Shown: one piece after another, positions 51,016 to 60,030 of the stretch
How the letters are laid out: the number at the start of each line of letters is the position of its first letter
Position numbering within the stretch: position 1 is the first letter of the stretch
Source of the DNA: an uncultured Collinsella sp.
GTDB taxonomy: Bacteria; Actinomycetota; Coriobacteriia; Coriobacteriales; Coriobacteriaceae
Length of the DNA stretch: 64,000 nt
NCBI GenBank assembly: GCA_900762325.1
Contig: CAAFGG010000032.1
Span: forward strand, 92,070 to 156,069
Direction: 5' to 3'
Program-made: the position numbers and the translations under genes
Notes under the pieces: generated by a model
Told to the model about the DNA's origin: nothing
Databases searched by the model: none
The model's input: only the letters and a program-made list of their open reading frames with translations

Positions 51016-51883
51016 ACGCCTCCCTCACCTTTCCGTGCACATGTCTGATAACCGCGGCAACGTCATCGGCCGAGGCAGTTCCGTTATTAACGATAAAATT
51101 AGCGTGAACGGGCGAAACTTCCGCGCCGCCAATCGAAAAACCCTTTAATCCACAATCCTCGATAAGCTTGCCCACGCTCGCATCGGACGGGTTGCGAAAG
51201 ACCGACCCGCAGGATGCGCGACCCATGGGCTGTGTACGCTTGCGCCTCGTCAGGTACCGCTCCATGCGCTCGCGAATGTCGGCCTTGGGCGCCGGTTTAA
51301 GCTTGAGCACGCACTCGAGGATGATCTCATTGCGGGGAAGGCTACATTCGCGGTAGCCCCAAGTGATCTCGGACCCCGCATAATGTTTGATACCGGATGC
51401 CGGGTCAAACGTTACGACATCCTCAACCAGCGAGCCAATCCACTCGGTCCGTGTGCCGGCATTCATAGATATCGCACCGCCAACCGAACCAGGGATGCCA
51501 ACGGCAAACTCAAGGCCCGAGAGGCTACGCGACAGGGCATCGTTGACCAGGCGCGCAAACATCACGCCCGCACCGACCGTCAGCGTACAACCGTCATCGG
51601 CAACAACCGTGCGCTGAAACTCACGTCCGAGCGAAATGACGGCGCCGCGATAACCGCCATCGGCAACCAGCAGATTGGAGCCCTTGCCGATGATGACCCA
51701 CGGCACCTGCTCGCGATCGAGCACCGCCACGGCGCGGCGGAGGGCATGATAGCTATGGCACGTCACAAAGAGGTCGGCCTTGCCGCCGATACGATAGCTC
51801 GTATGACGCGCAAGGCGCTCGTCCTCGATCACATCCGTGTCGATCATGCCCGAGAGCGCCATGACGGCGTTAAACAGACCCAT
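50972..51883 (-). CDS. murB: UDP-N-acetylenolpyruvoylglucosamine reductase
   Basis: MurB reduces UDP-GlcNAc-enolpyruvate to UDP-MurNAc with FAD and NADPH. The 303-residue protein shows HTSYRIGGKADLFV, IIGKGSNLLVADGGYRGAVI, GIPGSVGGAISMNAG and the catalytic RASCGSVFRNP and PVHANFIVN segments, typical of the type II (shorter) enzyme. The start is uncertain: the first ATG lies 5 bases after the murC stop with no clear ribosome binding site, and later ATGs are in frame. Confidence 0.93.
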   Translation of the reverse strand: MGLFNAVMALSGMIDTDVIEDERLARHTSYRIGGKADLFVTCHSYHALRRAVAVLDREQVPWVIIGKGSNLLVADGGYRGAVISLGREFQRTVVADDGCTLTVGAGVMFARLVNDALSRSLSGLEFAVGIPGSVGGAISMNAGTRTEWIGSLVEDVVTFDPASGIKHYAGSEITWGYRECSLPRNEIILECVLKLKPAPKADIRERMERYLTRRKRTQPMGRASCGSVFRNPSDASVGKLIEDCGLKGFSIGGAEVSPVHANFIVNNGTASADDVAAVIRHVHGKVREAYGIELRPEVKFLGF

Positions 51884-51888
51884 TAGAC

Positions 51889-53307
51889 TTAAGCGTCTTT
51901 CTTGGCAGTCAGATACTCAATGAACTCGGGACCGACGGTCGTAACGTCACCGGCACCCATAGTGAGCAGCAGGTCGCCCTCGCCCACCATCTGCTCGAGC
52001 TCCTGATTGAGCTCAAGACGGCTGGAGCAGTACACGACCTCCTTGCCAGGATGCTTGGCGCGCACGGTATCGGCGAGCATCTTAGAGGTGACACCCGGAA
52101 TGGGCATCTCGCCAGCCGAGAACACATCAATCAGCAGCAGTTTATCGGCATTGGCAAATGCATCGGCAAAGTCGTCGCACAGGGCCTGCAGGCGCGAATA
52201 GCGGTGCGGCTGGAACACGACGTCGACGTGCTTGTAGCCCAGCGACGAAGCAGCAGCAAGCGTCGCCTTGATCTCGGTGGGGTGATGGCCGTAATCATCG
52301 ACCACGGTGATGCCATCGATATCGCCCACGTGGGTAAAGCGACGGCGGACGCCCTCAAAGCTCGAGAGCGCCTTGGCGGCGGCGTCGATGTCAAGGCCCA
52401 GGACATGGGCGACGGTGAGCACCGCCGTGGCGTTGAGCATGTTGTGGCGACCGGGATTGCTCTTGATCTCCACAGCGTGCTCAGTGCCGTCCTCAAAGCG
52501 AACGATAAAATCGCTCTGGATGCCCTTGACATCCGGGTGCATGCAGACGATGTCGTTGCTCTCGGCAAAGCCGTAGGAAAGCACGTGACGACCCGTCGAC
52601 TTGGCGAGCTCGACCAGATGCGAGTCCTCACCGCAGACGATGACGGTGCCGTCCTCGCCCACCAGGCTCATGAATTTGGCGAAAGTTGCCTCGATCTCCT
52701 CGATACCCGAGTAGTGATCGAGGTGGTCGGCCTCGACGTTGGTCACGATGACCACGTTGGGGTTCAGGAACAGGAAGGAGCTGTCGGACTCGTCGGCCTC
52801 AGCGACAAAGTAGTCGCCCGAGCCGTTCTTGCCGTTCGTGTCATAGCCCTCGACGATGCCACCGATCAAGAAGCTCGGATCCAAACCCATGCGGTCGAGC
52901 ATGGTGGCGCACATCGAAGACGTGGTGGTCTTGCCATGCGTGCCGGCAACAGCGACGGTGGTGTAGCCGTGGCCCAAAGCAGAGAGCATCTTGGCACGGG
53001 GCCACACGGGAATACCAAGCTCGCGAGCGCGCACGAGTTCAGGGTTGGACTCCGGAATAGCGGTGGAGACAACAACCACGTCGGGCTTGACCTCGTCGAT
53101 CGTGGCGGCCTCATGGCCCACATGCACCTTCACACCAGCGCGGGTAAGCTGGCGGATATAACGTGACGTCTTAAGGTCGGAGCCGGTAACGGCATAACCG
53201 CGCTCGTGAAGAACGAGGGCGATGCCGCTCATGCCGGCGCCGCCGATACCGATAAAGTGGGCGCTCTTAAACTCGGGCGCGGAGGTTGCAGTCTGGGAAT
53301 CAGCCAT
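51889..53307 (-). CDS. murC: UDP-N-acetylmuramate--L-alanine ligase
   Basis: MurC adds L-alanine to UDP-MurNAc, the first amino acid of the peptide stem. The 472 residues carry HFIGIGGAGMSGIALVLHERG, the ATP loop VAGTHGKTTTSSM, FVAEADESDSSFLFL, the DHLDHYSG block and VVDDYGHHPTEIKATL, all typical of MurC. The ATG at 53307 is preceded by GGAG at 11 bases, a long spacing; a GTG at 53334 is a possible longer start. It sits between murG and murB. Confidence 0.95.
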   Translation of the reverse strand: MADSQTATSAPEFKSAHFIGIGGAGMSGIALVLHERGYAVTGSDLKTSRYIRQLTRAGVKVHVGHEAATIDEVKPDVVVVSTAIPESNPELVRARELGIPVWPRAKMLSALGHGYTTVAVAGTHGKTTTSSMCATMLDRMGLDPSFLIGGIVEGYDTNGKNGSGDYFVAEADESDSSFLFLNPNVVIVTNVEADHLDHYSGIEEIEATFAKFMSLVGEDGTVIVCGEDSHLVELAKSTGRHVLSYGFAESNDIVCMHPDVKGIQSDFIVRFEDGTEHAVEIKSNPGRHNMLNATAVLTVAHVLGLDIDAAAKALSSFEGVRRRFTHVGDIDGITVVDDYGHHPTEIKATLAAASSLGYKHVDVVFQPHRYSRLQALCDDFADAFANADKLLLIDVFSAGEMPIPGVTSKMLADTVRAKHPGKEVVYCSSRLELNQELEQMVGEGDLLLTMGAGDVTTVGPEFIEYLTAKKDA

Positions 53308-53404
53308 GTGCTCGTGTACTCCTTGCGTAAACACTGCCTGTAACCCGTTAACTGTACCGCACCTACCGCATCAGCGCGAGGGCGACCGACGATATCCCGT
53401 CTAA

Positions 53405-54520
53405 CTAACGCAAACCCTCTACCGCATCCGCCAGAAGAGCGGCGGCCCTATCCTGAGCCAGACCACGCGCCGCCTGACGCATGGCGTCGCGCGCCGCCGC
53501 GTCATCGACCAGGTGCAGCAGTTCATCGGCAAAGGCAGAACCGTCGATATCGGCATCGGCGCAGAGCACGCCGGCCCCAGCGTCGACCAGATAACGGGCA
53601 TTGGTGGTTTGGTGGTCGGCCGTCGCATGCGGGTACGGCACGAGCACCGAAGGCACGGCGAGTGCAGCGATCTCGGCCACGCTCGATGCGCCCGAACGCG
53701 AGAGCACCAAATCGGCAGCAGCCAGCATATCGCCCATGTTGTCGATGTAAGGCTGGACGCGGTAACGCTTCGCCTCCTCGGGCGTCAGCGCCAAAGCGCG
53801 CTCGGTCTCCTCAAAGCCGTCGGCACCCGTCGAATGCAACACATAGAGGTTCTTGCGCGAAAGCAGCTCGTTTTTGAGCGAAACCACGCGCTCGTTGAGG
53901 TGCTGGGCGCCAAGTGAACCGCCAAAGACGAGCAGCAGCGTAGCGTCCTCGGGAACGCCAAGTGCCTTGCGGCCGCGAGCGCGATCGCCCTCGATCACCG
54001 AGCGACGTACGGGGTTGCCGGTCATGAGCACGTGGTCAGGGTCACCTTCGCGCTCAAAGACCGAACGCGCTGCCGGCACCGAGATGCACACGCGGGCGGC
54101 GTGGGAGTTCATCATCTTGTTGGCCAGGCCCGGAACAGAGTTCTGCTCATGCAGCAGATACGGAACGCCCGCGCCCTTGCACCACCCCAGCAGCGGAACC
54201 TCGACATAGGCACCAAAACCAATGGCGGCATCGGGCTTGCCGACCTTTGAGAAATGACTGGCGAGCGCACGCTTGGCTTTGTTGACACGCCACAGCGAGG
54301 TCAGCGCCGTCCAAGGACGGGAGCGGTCGAAGCCCGTGACCGTAATGGGCACAAAATCAAACCCAGCCTCGGGGACCAGACGACCCTCGAGCTTGCGCGA
54401 CTGGCCCACGAACACAACGTGGTGGCCACGGTCACGGAGCTCTTCGGCCAAGGCGAGCGCGGGGTTGATGTGCCCTGCCGTGCCGCCGGCTGCAATAGCA
54501 ACGGTCATTTTATCGGTCAT
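53405..54520 (-). CDS. murG: UDP-GlcNAc:lipid I N-acetylglucosaminyltransferase
   Basis: MurG adds GlcNAc to lipid I, making lipid II at the inner membrane face. The 371-residue GT28 enzyme has AAGGTAGHINPALALAEELR at its N-terminus, IGFGAYVEVPLL, HEQNSVPGLANK, LVFGGSLGAQHLNERV near residue 180 and SRSGASSVAEIAALAVPSVLVPYPHA in pieces. The start overlaps the end of ftsW by 11 bases and AAGGGACTACC precedes it, indicating coupling. Confidence 0.95.
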   Translation of the reverse strand: MTDKMTVAIAAGGTAGHINPALALAEELRDRGHHVVFVGQSRKLEGRLVPEAGFDFVPITVTGFDRSRPWTALTSLWRVNKAKRALASHFSKVGKPDAAIGFGAYVEVPLLGWCKGAGVPYLLHEQNSVPGLANKMMNSHAARVCISVPAARSVFEREGDPDHVLMTGNPVRRSVIEGDRARGRKALGVPEDATLLLVFGGSLGAQHLNERVVSLKNELLSRKNLYVLHSTGADGFEETERALALTPEEAKRYRVQPYIDNMGDMLAAADLVLSRSGASSVAEIAALAVPSVLVPYPHATADHQTTNARYLVDAGAGVLCADADIDGSAFADELLHLVDDAAARDAMRQAARGLAQDRAAALLADAVEGLR

Positions 54521-56030
54521 GGTAGTCCCTTCGTACACGCGGTCCCTGGCCGTCGGTACGCAGACGCGCCGACGGGTCTGAGTTCAAATCGATTCGATTA
54601 TATCCGCCGCCCGCATTGCGAGGAGTGGGGCGCTGAGGACGACCTTGCGGCGCCGTTCGCTGACGCGGGCGGGCTGCCGGCTCGGTCGCAGAGCCATCCA
54701 GGACGGTAAAACCGTTACGCGAAGATCGCTCGCCGCGCACGTGGGGCACGCCGGCGGTACTCTCATCCATAACGGCAAAGCTCTCGCGGCGACGGTCGTA
54801 CTCATCGCGACGGGCGCTCTCGTACGAAACGCGCAGGATCAACCCGGCAAGCATGAGCGACACAATAATCGACGAACCGCCGTAGCTAATAAACGGCAAC
54901 GGTTTGCCCGTCATGGGAAACACGTTGAGGATGCCCAACGCGTTAATCAAAAACTGCACCGCGAGAATGACCGCGGAGCCAGACGCCATAAGCGCGCCCC
55001 GACGATCGGTCGCCTGCTCGGCAATGCGAAACGCCGAATAGATCAGCATCGCAAACACCAAGAAGAACAGCACGGTTCCGACAAAACCGACTTCCTCGCC
55101 AATGATGGCCAGGATGTAGTCATTGTGCGCCTCGGGCAGATACGAGTACTTCATGGTTGAGTTGCCGATGCCACGGCCGAACAGACCGCCCGAGGCAAAG
55201 GCCATGATGGCAAGCGTGGCCTGATAGCCGTCACCATACTCGTCGGCCCAAGGGTTCAAAGCAACCTGAATACGCACCATACGGTACGGCTCTGCAACAA
55301 GCGCAATCACGATCACGAGAATGCCGAAGATTAGCACGCCGATGATAAATCTGGGGTCGAGACCCGCAAACAACGCCATGCACATGAGGGTCAACAGGAT
55401 GATCAGGACAGTACCGAAATCGGGCTGGATAAAGATCAGAAAGAGCGAAATGCCCAAGTAGATGCCCATCTTGCGAAGGAATTCGTTGATGTTGCCACCG
55501 GGCGAAAAGAAGCGATCAAGCATGATGGCCGAATACGCAATGGCAAATGGCTTTAAAAACTCGGAAGGCTGGAACTGAATACCGGCGATGTTGAGCCAGC
55601 GCGTGGCGCCACGGCTGCCGCTGCCCACCAAGAACACCAGAAACAGTAGCCCTATCATGCCGATAAGGAAGATCCTAAGCACATCCTCCCCAAACCAGCT
55701 GTCCGGCAAAACGCGCACGATGGCAATCAGCGCCAGAACACCAACCACGGCAAACGCGGCCTGTCGACCCAGGAAAAACGTCGCCGAGCCATTCTCGTGC
55801 AGCGCCTCGACCGAAGACGCCGAGTACACCATCAGCAGACCAAAGCACACCAAAGTAAACAGGCAGGCCATAAATATCAGACGGGGGCGCATGATGCGGG
55901 CGGGAACGCCGGCAATATAGCGTTCGCTAAACGACTGCCCGCCGCGACCGGAACGCGGTGTGCTACGCCGCGAGGAAGCACGGTCCGAGTCGGGCCTCCT
56001 CATACCTTGTCGGGGGCTCTCCTCTCTCAC
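54510..56030 (-). CDS. ftsW: Septal SEDS peptidoglycan polymerase FtsW
   Basis: FtsW polymerises lipid II at the septum together with FtsI. The 506-residue membrane protein of the SEDS family has about ten helices, the block FLGRQAAFAVVG, the conserved IQFQPSEFLKPFAI near residue 155 and PMTGKPLPFISYGGSSI near residue 370. Long basic tails lie at both ends: Arg/Ser-rich at the N-terminus and Arg/Gln/Pro-rich at the C-terminus. The start is taken as GTG at 56030, 6 bases after AGGGG; an upstream TTG touches that site. RodA is less likely given the dcw location. Confidence 0.92.
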   Translation of the reverse strand: MREESPRQGMRRPDSDRASSRRSTPRSGRGGQSFSERYIAGVPARIMRPRLIFMACLFTLVCFGLLMVYSASSVEALHENGSATFFLGRQAAFAVVGVLALIAIVRVLPDSWFGEDVLRIFLIGMIGLLFLVFLVGSGSRGATRWLNIAGIQFQPSEFLKPFAIAYSAIMLDRFFSPGGNINEFLRKMGIYLGISLFLIFIQPDFGTVLIILLTLMCMALFAGLDPRFIIGVLIFGILVIVIALVAEPYRMVRIQVALNPWADEYGDGYQATLAIMAFASGGLFGRGIGNSTMKYSYLPEAHNDYILAIIGEEVGFVGTVLFFLVFAMLIYSAFRIAEQATDRRGALMASGSAVILAVQFLINALGILNVFPMTGKPLPFISYGGSSIIVSLMLAGLILRVSYESARRDEYDRRRESFAVMDESTAGVPHVRGERSSRNGFTVLDGSATEPAARPRQRTAPQGRPQRPTPRNAGGGYNRIDLNSDPSARLRTDGQGPRVRRDYHDR

Positions 56031-56039
56031 CGGCAACCC

Positions 56040-57446
56040 CTATTCCATTTGCGATTTCGCTGCAGCGGCAAGCTGAGCCACGTAGTCCTTAAACACGCGG
56101 CCGCGCTCCTCATAGCCCGAGAACTCATCGAACGAAGAGCAGGCAGGAGAAAGTAAGATCACGTCGCCACGGCTCGACAGCGAACGGGCAACGTCCACGG
56201 CATCGCGTAGGTCATCCGCTTGGGCGATATCCACATCGCCATCGACATCGGCCTCGTCCATAGCGGCGGTGAAGCGCTCGCGCGCATCGCCAAAGCAGAC
56301 GACCGAGCGCACGTTATCCATAACAACGCGCGCGAAGTCCGTGAGCGGCGTGCCCTTATCGTGGCCGCCGAGCAGCAAGATCACGTCGTCATCGGGAAAT
56401 GCCGTCAGTGCCTTCTCGACCGCGTCGGTGTTGGTCGCCTTGGAATCGTTGACGTAGCGCACACCGTCAATCTCGCCGCACGGCTCCACGCGATGCTCGA
56501 GCGGCTGGAACGAGGCCAGACCGCGGCGGACACCATCGACATCGGCACCGACGGCCAGAGCAGCCGTGGCGGCACATAAGGCATTGATGACATTGTGATG
56601 GCCCGAGATCTTGAGCTCGGACGTGGCGACAAGCTGGGTCTCGACGCCCTTCAGGCGCACGACCATTTTGCCGTCGCGCACAAAGGCGGCGTCTGCACCC
56701 TCGGGCTCGTCAAAAGCGACCTTGCAGATGCGGCGACCCGGCGTATAGATGTACTCATCGAACTCGTGAATGCCAGCGTCTTCGACGTCGACAACCACCA
56801 GATCGTCATCGACCATATTGTCAAACAGCTTGATCTTGGCAAGCGCATAGTTCTTATGGCTCTTATGCCAGCCCAAGTGGTCGGGAGTGATGTTGAGCAG
56901 CACTGCCACGCGAGGGTGGAGCTCGGTGGTCGTAGCAATCTGATAGCTCGAGAGCTCAGCCACAAACCACTCGTTGTGGGCTCGGCCGTCAATCTCGTTG
57001 ACCGGCGGCTCGCCGATGTTGCCGACAGCTACGCTGGCCTCGCCGGCAGCCTTGAGCAGATAATCAGTCAGCGACGTGGTGGTCGTCTTACCGTTGGTGC
57101 CCGTGATGGCAATCCAGTTATCGGGCGACAGGCGATAGGCAAACTCGGGCTCACCCATAATCTGAGCGGCATGTTCGCGCCCGGCCTTAAAGAAGCCCGA
57201 GAACTCCGAGATGCCCGGGCACGTCACGCATACGTCATAGGCGCCCTCGACCTGTTCGGTCCCATAGACAAACGACGCACCAGCAGCCTCGAGCGCACGC
57301 GTGGCGTCATTGGGCTCAGAGGTGCCGCCGCCATACACGGTAACGGCGCTTACGCGCTCGGGATGTGCCAGCGCCCAGCGGGCGACATCGAGACCGGATT
57401 TGCCCTGACCCAAAACGAGCAGGCTAAAGACATCAGCAAGAGGCAT
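56040..57446 (-). CDS. murD: UDP-N-acetylmuramoylalanine--D-glutamate ligase
   Basis: MurD adds D-glutamate to UDP-MurNAc-L-Ala. The 468-residue protein contains LVLGQGKSGLDVARWAL, VTCPGISE, the ATP loop IAITGTNGKTTTTSLTDYL near residue 113, LNITPDHLGWHKSHKNYALAKIKLF in parts, VNDSKATNTDAVEKAL, and LLLGGHDKGTPL, matching MurD in order. It is 10 bases after mraY and 10 before the ftsW start, in a tight operon. Confidence 0.95.
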   Translation of the reverse strand: MPLADVFSLLVLGQGKSGLDVARWALAHPERVSAVTVYGGGTSEPNDATRALEAAGASFVYGTEQVEGAYDVCVTCPGISEFSGFFKAGREHAAQIMGEPEFAYRLSPDNWIAITGTNGKTTTTSLTDYLLKAAGEASVAVGNIGEPPVNEIDGRAHNEWFVAELSSYQIATTTELHPRVAVLLNITPDHLGWHKSHKNYALAKIKLFDNMVDDDLVVVDVEDAGIHEFDEYIYTPGRRICKVAFDEPEGADAAFVRDGKMVVRLKGVETQLVATSELKISGHHNVINALCAATAALAVGADVDGVRRGLASFQPLEHRVEPCGEIDGVRYVNDSKATNTDAVEKALTAFPDDDVILLLGGHDKGTPLTDFARVVMDNVRSVVCFGDARERFTAAMDEADVDGDVDIAQADDLRDAVDVARSLSSRGDVILLSPACSSFDEFSGYEERGRVFKDYVAQLAAAAKSQME

Positions 57447-57455
57447 GAAAGACCA

Positions 57456-58475
57456 CTATCCCAACTGGAAGAACAGAGCAAGGCCAACGGCACCAAAGGC
57501 CGCAGCGATAATCCAAAAACGGATGACGACCTTGGTCTCGGCCCAGCCCTTCTTTTCGAAATGATGATGGATGGGCGCCATAAGGAAGACGCGCTTGTGC
57601 GTAAAATGGAAGTAGACAACCTGAATCATGACCGACAGGGTCTCAACGATAAACAGGCCGCCGATGATGAGGGAGACGACCTCGGTGTTGGTCATGATGG
57701 ACGTGCAGGCAAACGCGGCGCCCAGAGCAAGCGAGCCGGTATCGCCCATAAAGATGCTCGCCGGATAGCAGTTGAACCACAGAAAGCCCAAGCAGGCACC
57801 GGCACACGCGGTACAGAAGATGGACAGGTTCACGTCTCCGTGCAAAAACGCCATGGCAGCCATGGCGAGCATGGCGATCATGGAGGTGCCGCCAGCAAGA
57901 CCGTCAAGGCCATCGGTCAGGTTCACGGCATTAGAAAGACCGGCAATCATCAGCCAGCAAAAGACAATATAGAGCCACGGGAACGAATAGCCGCAGATGG
58001 TGGTCGAAAGCACGCCAAGGTCGATCGTCAACCCACCGGGAAAACGAATCTCGGGGGCGACGCCGCACCAGTTGACGGCAAGTACCGTAAAGGTGACACA
58101 GATAATGGTTAGGCCGATCATCTTGGCATGAGGCGTCAGACCGAGCGAGCGCCCATGCGTAACGGAGGTCAGGTCGTCGATCAGGCCCAGCACGCCGGTC
58201 GCCAGCGTGGCGAGCAGTACGAGTACGAGCTCGGTGGTGAGCTTGCCCATCAGCAGGCAGGTCAGCGAGATCGCGACGAGGATGACAACGCCACCCATGG
58301 TGGGCGTTCCCTGCTTAACCAAATGACGCTTGGGGCCGTCGGCACGAACCTGCTGGCCGATACCCTCGACCTTGAGCAGCTTGATCCACCACGGCATGAG
58401 CAGCAGCGCAATGGCTGCGGCGATGCCAAGCCCCAAAAAAGCCTGATACGTTGGATACGAGGGATTGCCGAACAT
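57456..58475 (-). CDS. mraY: Phospho-N-acetylmuramoyl-pentapeptide transferase
   Basis: MraY moves the UDP-MurNAc-pentapeptide onto undecaprenyl phosphate to form lipid I. The 339-residue membrane protein has about ten helices, the early block KQGTPTMGGVVIL near residue 55, the Asp-rich GLIDDLTSV near residue 100, NAVNLTDGLDGLAGG near residue 185, and the C-terminal IHHHFEKKGW. These match the MraY catalytic aspartates and histidines. It begins 4 bases after murF ends. Confidence 0.96.
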   Translation of the reverse strand: MFGNPSYPTYQAFLGLGIAAAIALLLMPWWIKLLKVEGIGQQVRADGPKRHLVKQGTPTMGGVVILVAISLTCLLMGKLTTELVLVLLATLATGVLGLIDDLTSVTHGRSLGLTPHAKMIGLTIICVTFTVLAVNWCGVAPEIRFPGGLTIDLGVLSTTICGYSFPWLYIVFCWLMIAGLSNAVNLTDGLDGLAGGTSMIAMLAMAAMAFLHGDVNLSIFCTACAGACLGFLWFNCYPASIFMGDTGSLALGAAFACTSIMTNTEVVSLIIGGLFIVETLSVMIQVVYFHFTHKRVFLMAPIHHHFEKKGWAETKVVIRFWIIAAAFGAVGLALFFQLG

Positions 58476-58478
58476 GGG

Positions 58479-59903
58479 CTAGCACACACCTTCCACAAAG
58501 CGGTCGAGCTCAACAAAGCGGGAACCCTTGACCAGTACAACATCATGTTTTTCAAGCGCGCCGCCCATGCGGTCGAGCACCTGCTGATAATCGGAGAACA
58601 CCTGGATGCGGTCCTCGTCCATGCCCATCATGCGTGCGGCATCGGCCATAAGCTGGGCCAGCTCACCACCCACGCACGCCAGCATGTCGAGCTTCTTGGC
58701 GGCGGCATAGGCGCCCACGAGCTCATGCATGCGAGGAGCCTCATCGCCCATCTCGCCCATCTCGCCCAGGATCGCCATGCGAGACCCCGTGCACGAAAGC
58801 GAGCACAGCAGATCGAGGCCAGCAGCCATGGATTCGGCACTGGCGTTATAGGAGTCATCGATGACGCGTGCACCGCTCTTGGCGCGCTTGATCTCCTGGC
58901 GGTGTCCGGTGATCGTGAGACCCCTAAAGGCAGCATCGATCTGCTCGGGCGTCACGCCCAGGCGATAGGCAACCGCGGCGGCCTTAACGGCATTAGGAAC
59001 GGACTGCGCGCCGGGGATGGCAAGCATGGTATCGATCGTCTCACCCTGGCCAAAATCGAGCGTAAAGACCGGACGGCCTTCGTCATCAACGCGAACGTCG
59101 CGGGCACGGACCTCATCATCGTCCGAGACGCCGGCCAGCATCACGTCGATACCAGCAGGCTGGGCGAACGTATCGCGAATGAACGGCGTAAAGTCGTCCT
59201 CACCGCCCAAAACCAGCAGCGGCAAATAGTCGCCAGCGGCGCACATGCCCTGAACGATCTCGGCCTTAGCGCGGGCGATGTTCTCGCGGCTGCCCAAAAT
59301 GCCGATATGAGAGGTGCCGATCTTGCTCACGATGGCAAGGTTGGGATTGGCAGACTGAGACAGGCGCTCGATCTCGTGGAAATGGTTCATGCCCATCTCG
59401 AGCACCAGGACCTCGGTATCGGCCGGAGCGGAAAGCACCGTGAGCGGCATGCCGATCAGGTTATTGAAATTGCCCTTGGTGGCCCAGACACGATAGCGCT
59501 TGGCGAGCACAGCGGCGAGCACGTCCTTGGTCGTCGTCTTGCCGATGGAACCGGTAATGCCAACGACCAGGCAGCCAAGCTCCAGGCGATACGCATGCGC
59601 CAAACGCAGCAGAAACTCCTCGGGATCATCGGTCAGCAAGATGGCACAGCCCTTGTCCTGCGCCAGCGAGACCAGCTCGGCCTCGGGCTCACGCGTCATC
59701 ACGACGGCGCCGGCACCCGACTGGACGGCACGGGAAGCAAAATCATTGCCGTCGACGTTTTCACCGGGAAAGGCGACGAAAATCGTCCCTTCCTCGACCT
59801 GGCGCGAGTCGATAACGCACCCGCGGCATACCCGATCGGCTTCTCCCGTCACGGTTCGGGCCCCTGTTGCGGCCGCGAGGTTGTTGACGGCGATCTCTAT
59901 CAT
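58479..59903 (-). CDS. murF: UDP-MurNAc-tripeptide D-Ala-D-Ala ligase
   Basis: MurF adds D-Ala-D-Ala to the tripeptide precursor. The 474 residues carry DSRQVEEGTIFVAFPGENVDG in parts, the ATP loop VGITGSIGKTTTKDVL near residue 112, NFNNLIGMPLTVL, LEMGMNHFHEI and VIDDSYNASAESM. CAGGGGAGCTG precedes the ATG. The gene before it is ftsI; murE, which normally sits between, is missing from this cluster. Confidence 0.95.
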   Translation of the reverse strand: MIEIAVNNLAAATGARTVTGEADRVCRGCVIDSRQVEEGTIFVAFPGENVDGNDFASRAVQSGAGAVVMTREPEAELVSLAQDKGCAILLTDDPEEFLLRLAHAYRLELGCLVVGITGSIGKTTTKDVLAAVLAKRYRVWATKGNFNNLIGMPLTVLSAPADTEVLVLEMGMNHFHEIERLSQSANPNLAIVSKIGTSHIGILGSRENIARAKAEIVQGMCAAGDYLPLLVLGGEDDFTPFIRDTFAQPAGIDVMLAGVSDDDEVRARDVRVDDEGRPVFTLDFGQGETIDTMLAIPGAQSVPNAVKAAAVAYRLGVTPEQIDAAFRGLTITGHRQEIKRAKSGARVIDDSYNASAESMAAGLDLLCSLSCTGSRMAILGEMGEMGDEAPRMHELVGAYAAAKKLDMLACVGGELAQLMADAARMMGMDEDRIQVFSDYQQVLDRMGGALEKHDVVLVKGSRFVELDRFVEGVC

Positions 59904-60030
59904 TGCAGCTCCCCTGTAAACCTAATAATGCTATCGGCGTATTGTATCCCAGCGCCGCGTATGCGTGGTGCAGGGCATGTGAACACCCCTCATATGGGAC
60001 AACAAACCACGCCCCAAAGATTGTAACCCC

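Noticed and set aside
56595..60026. Long plus-strand open frames opposite murD, mraY and murF
   Set aside because: They are antisense to clearly identified cell wall genes and show no domain or ribosome binding site.
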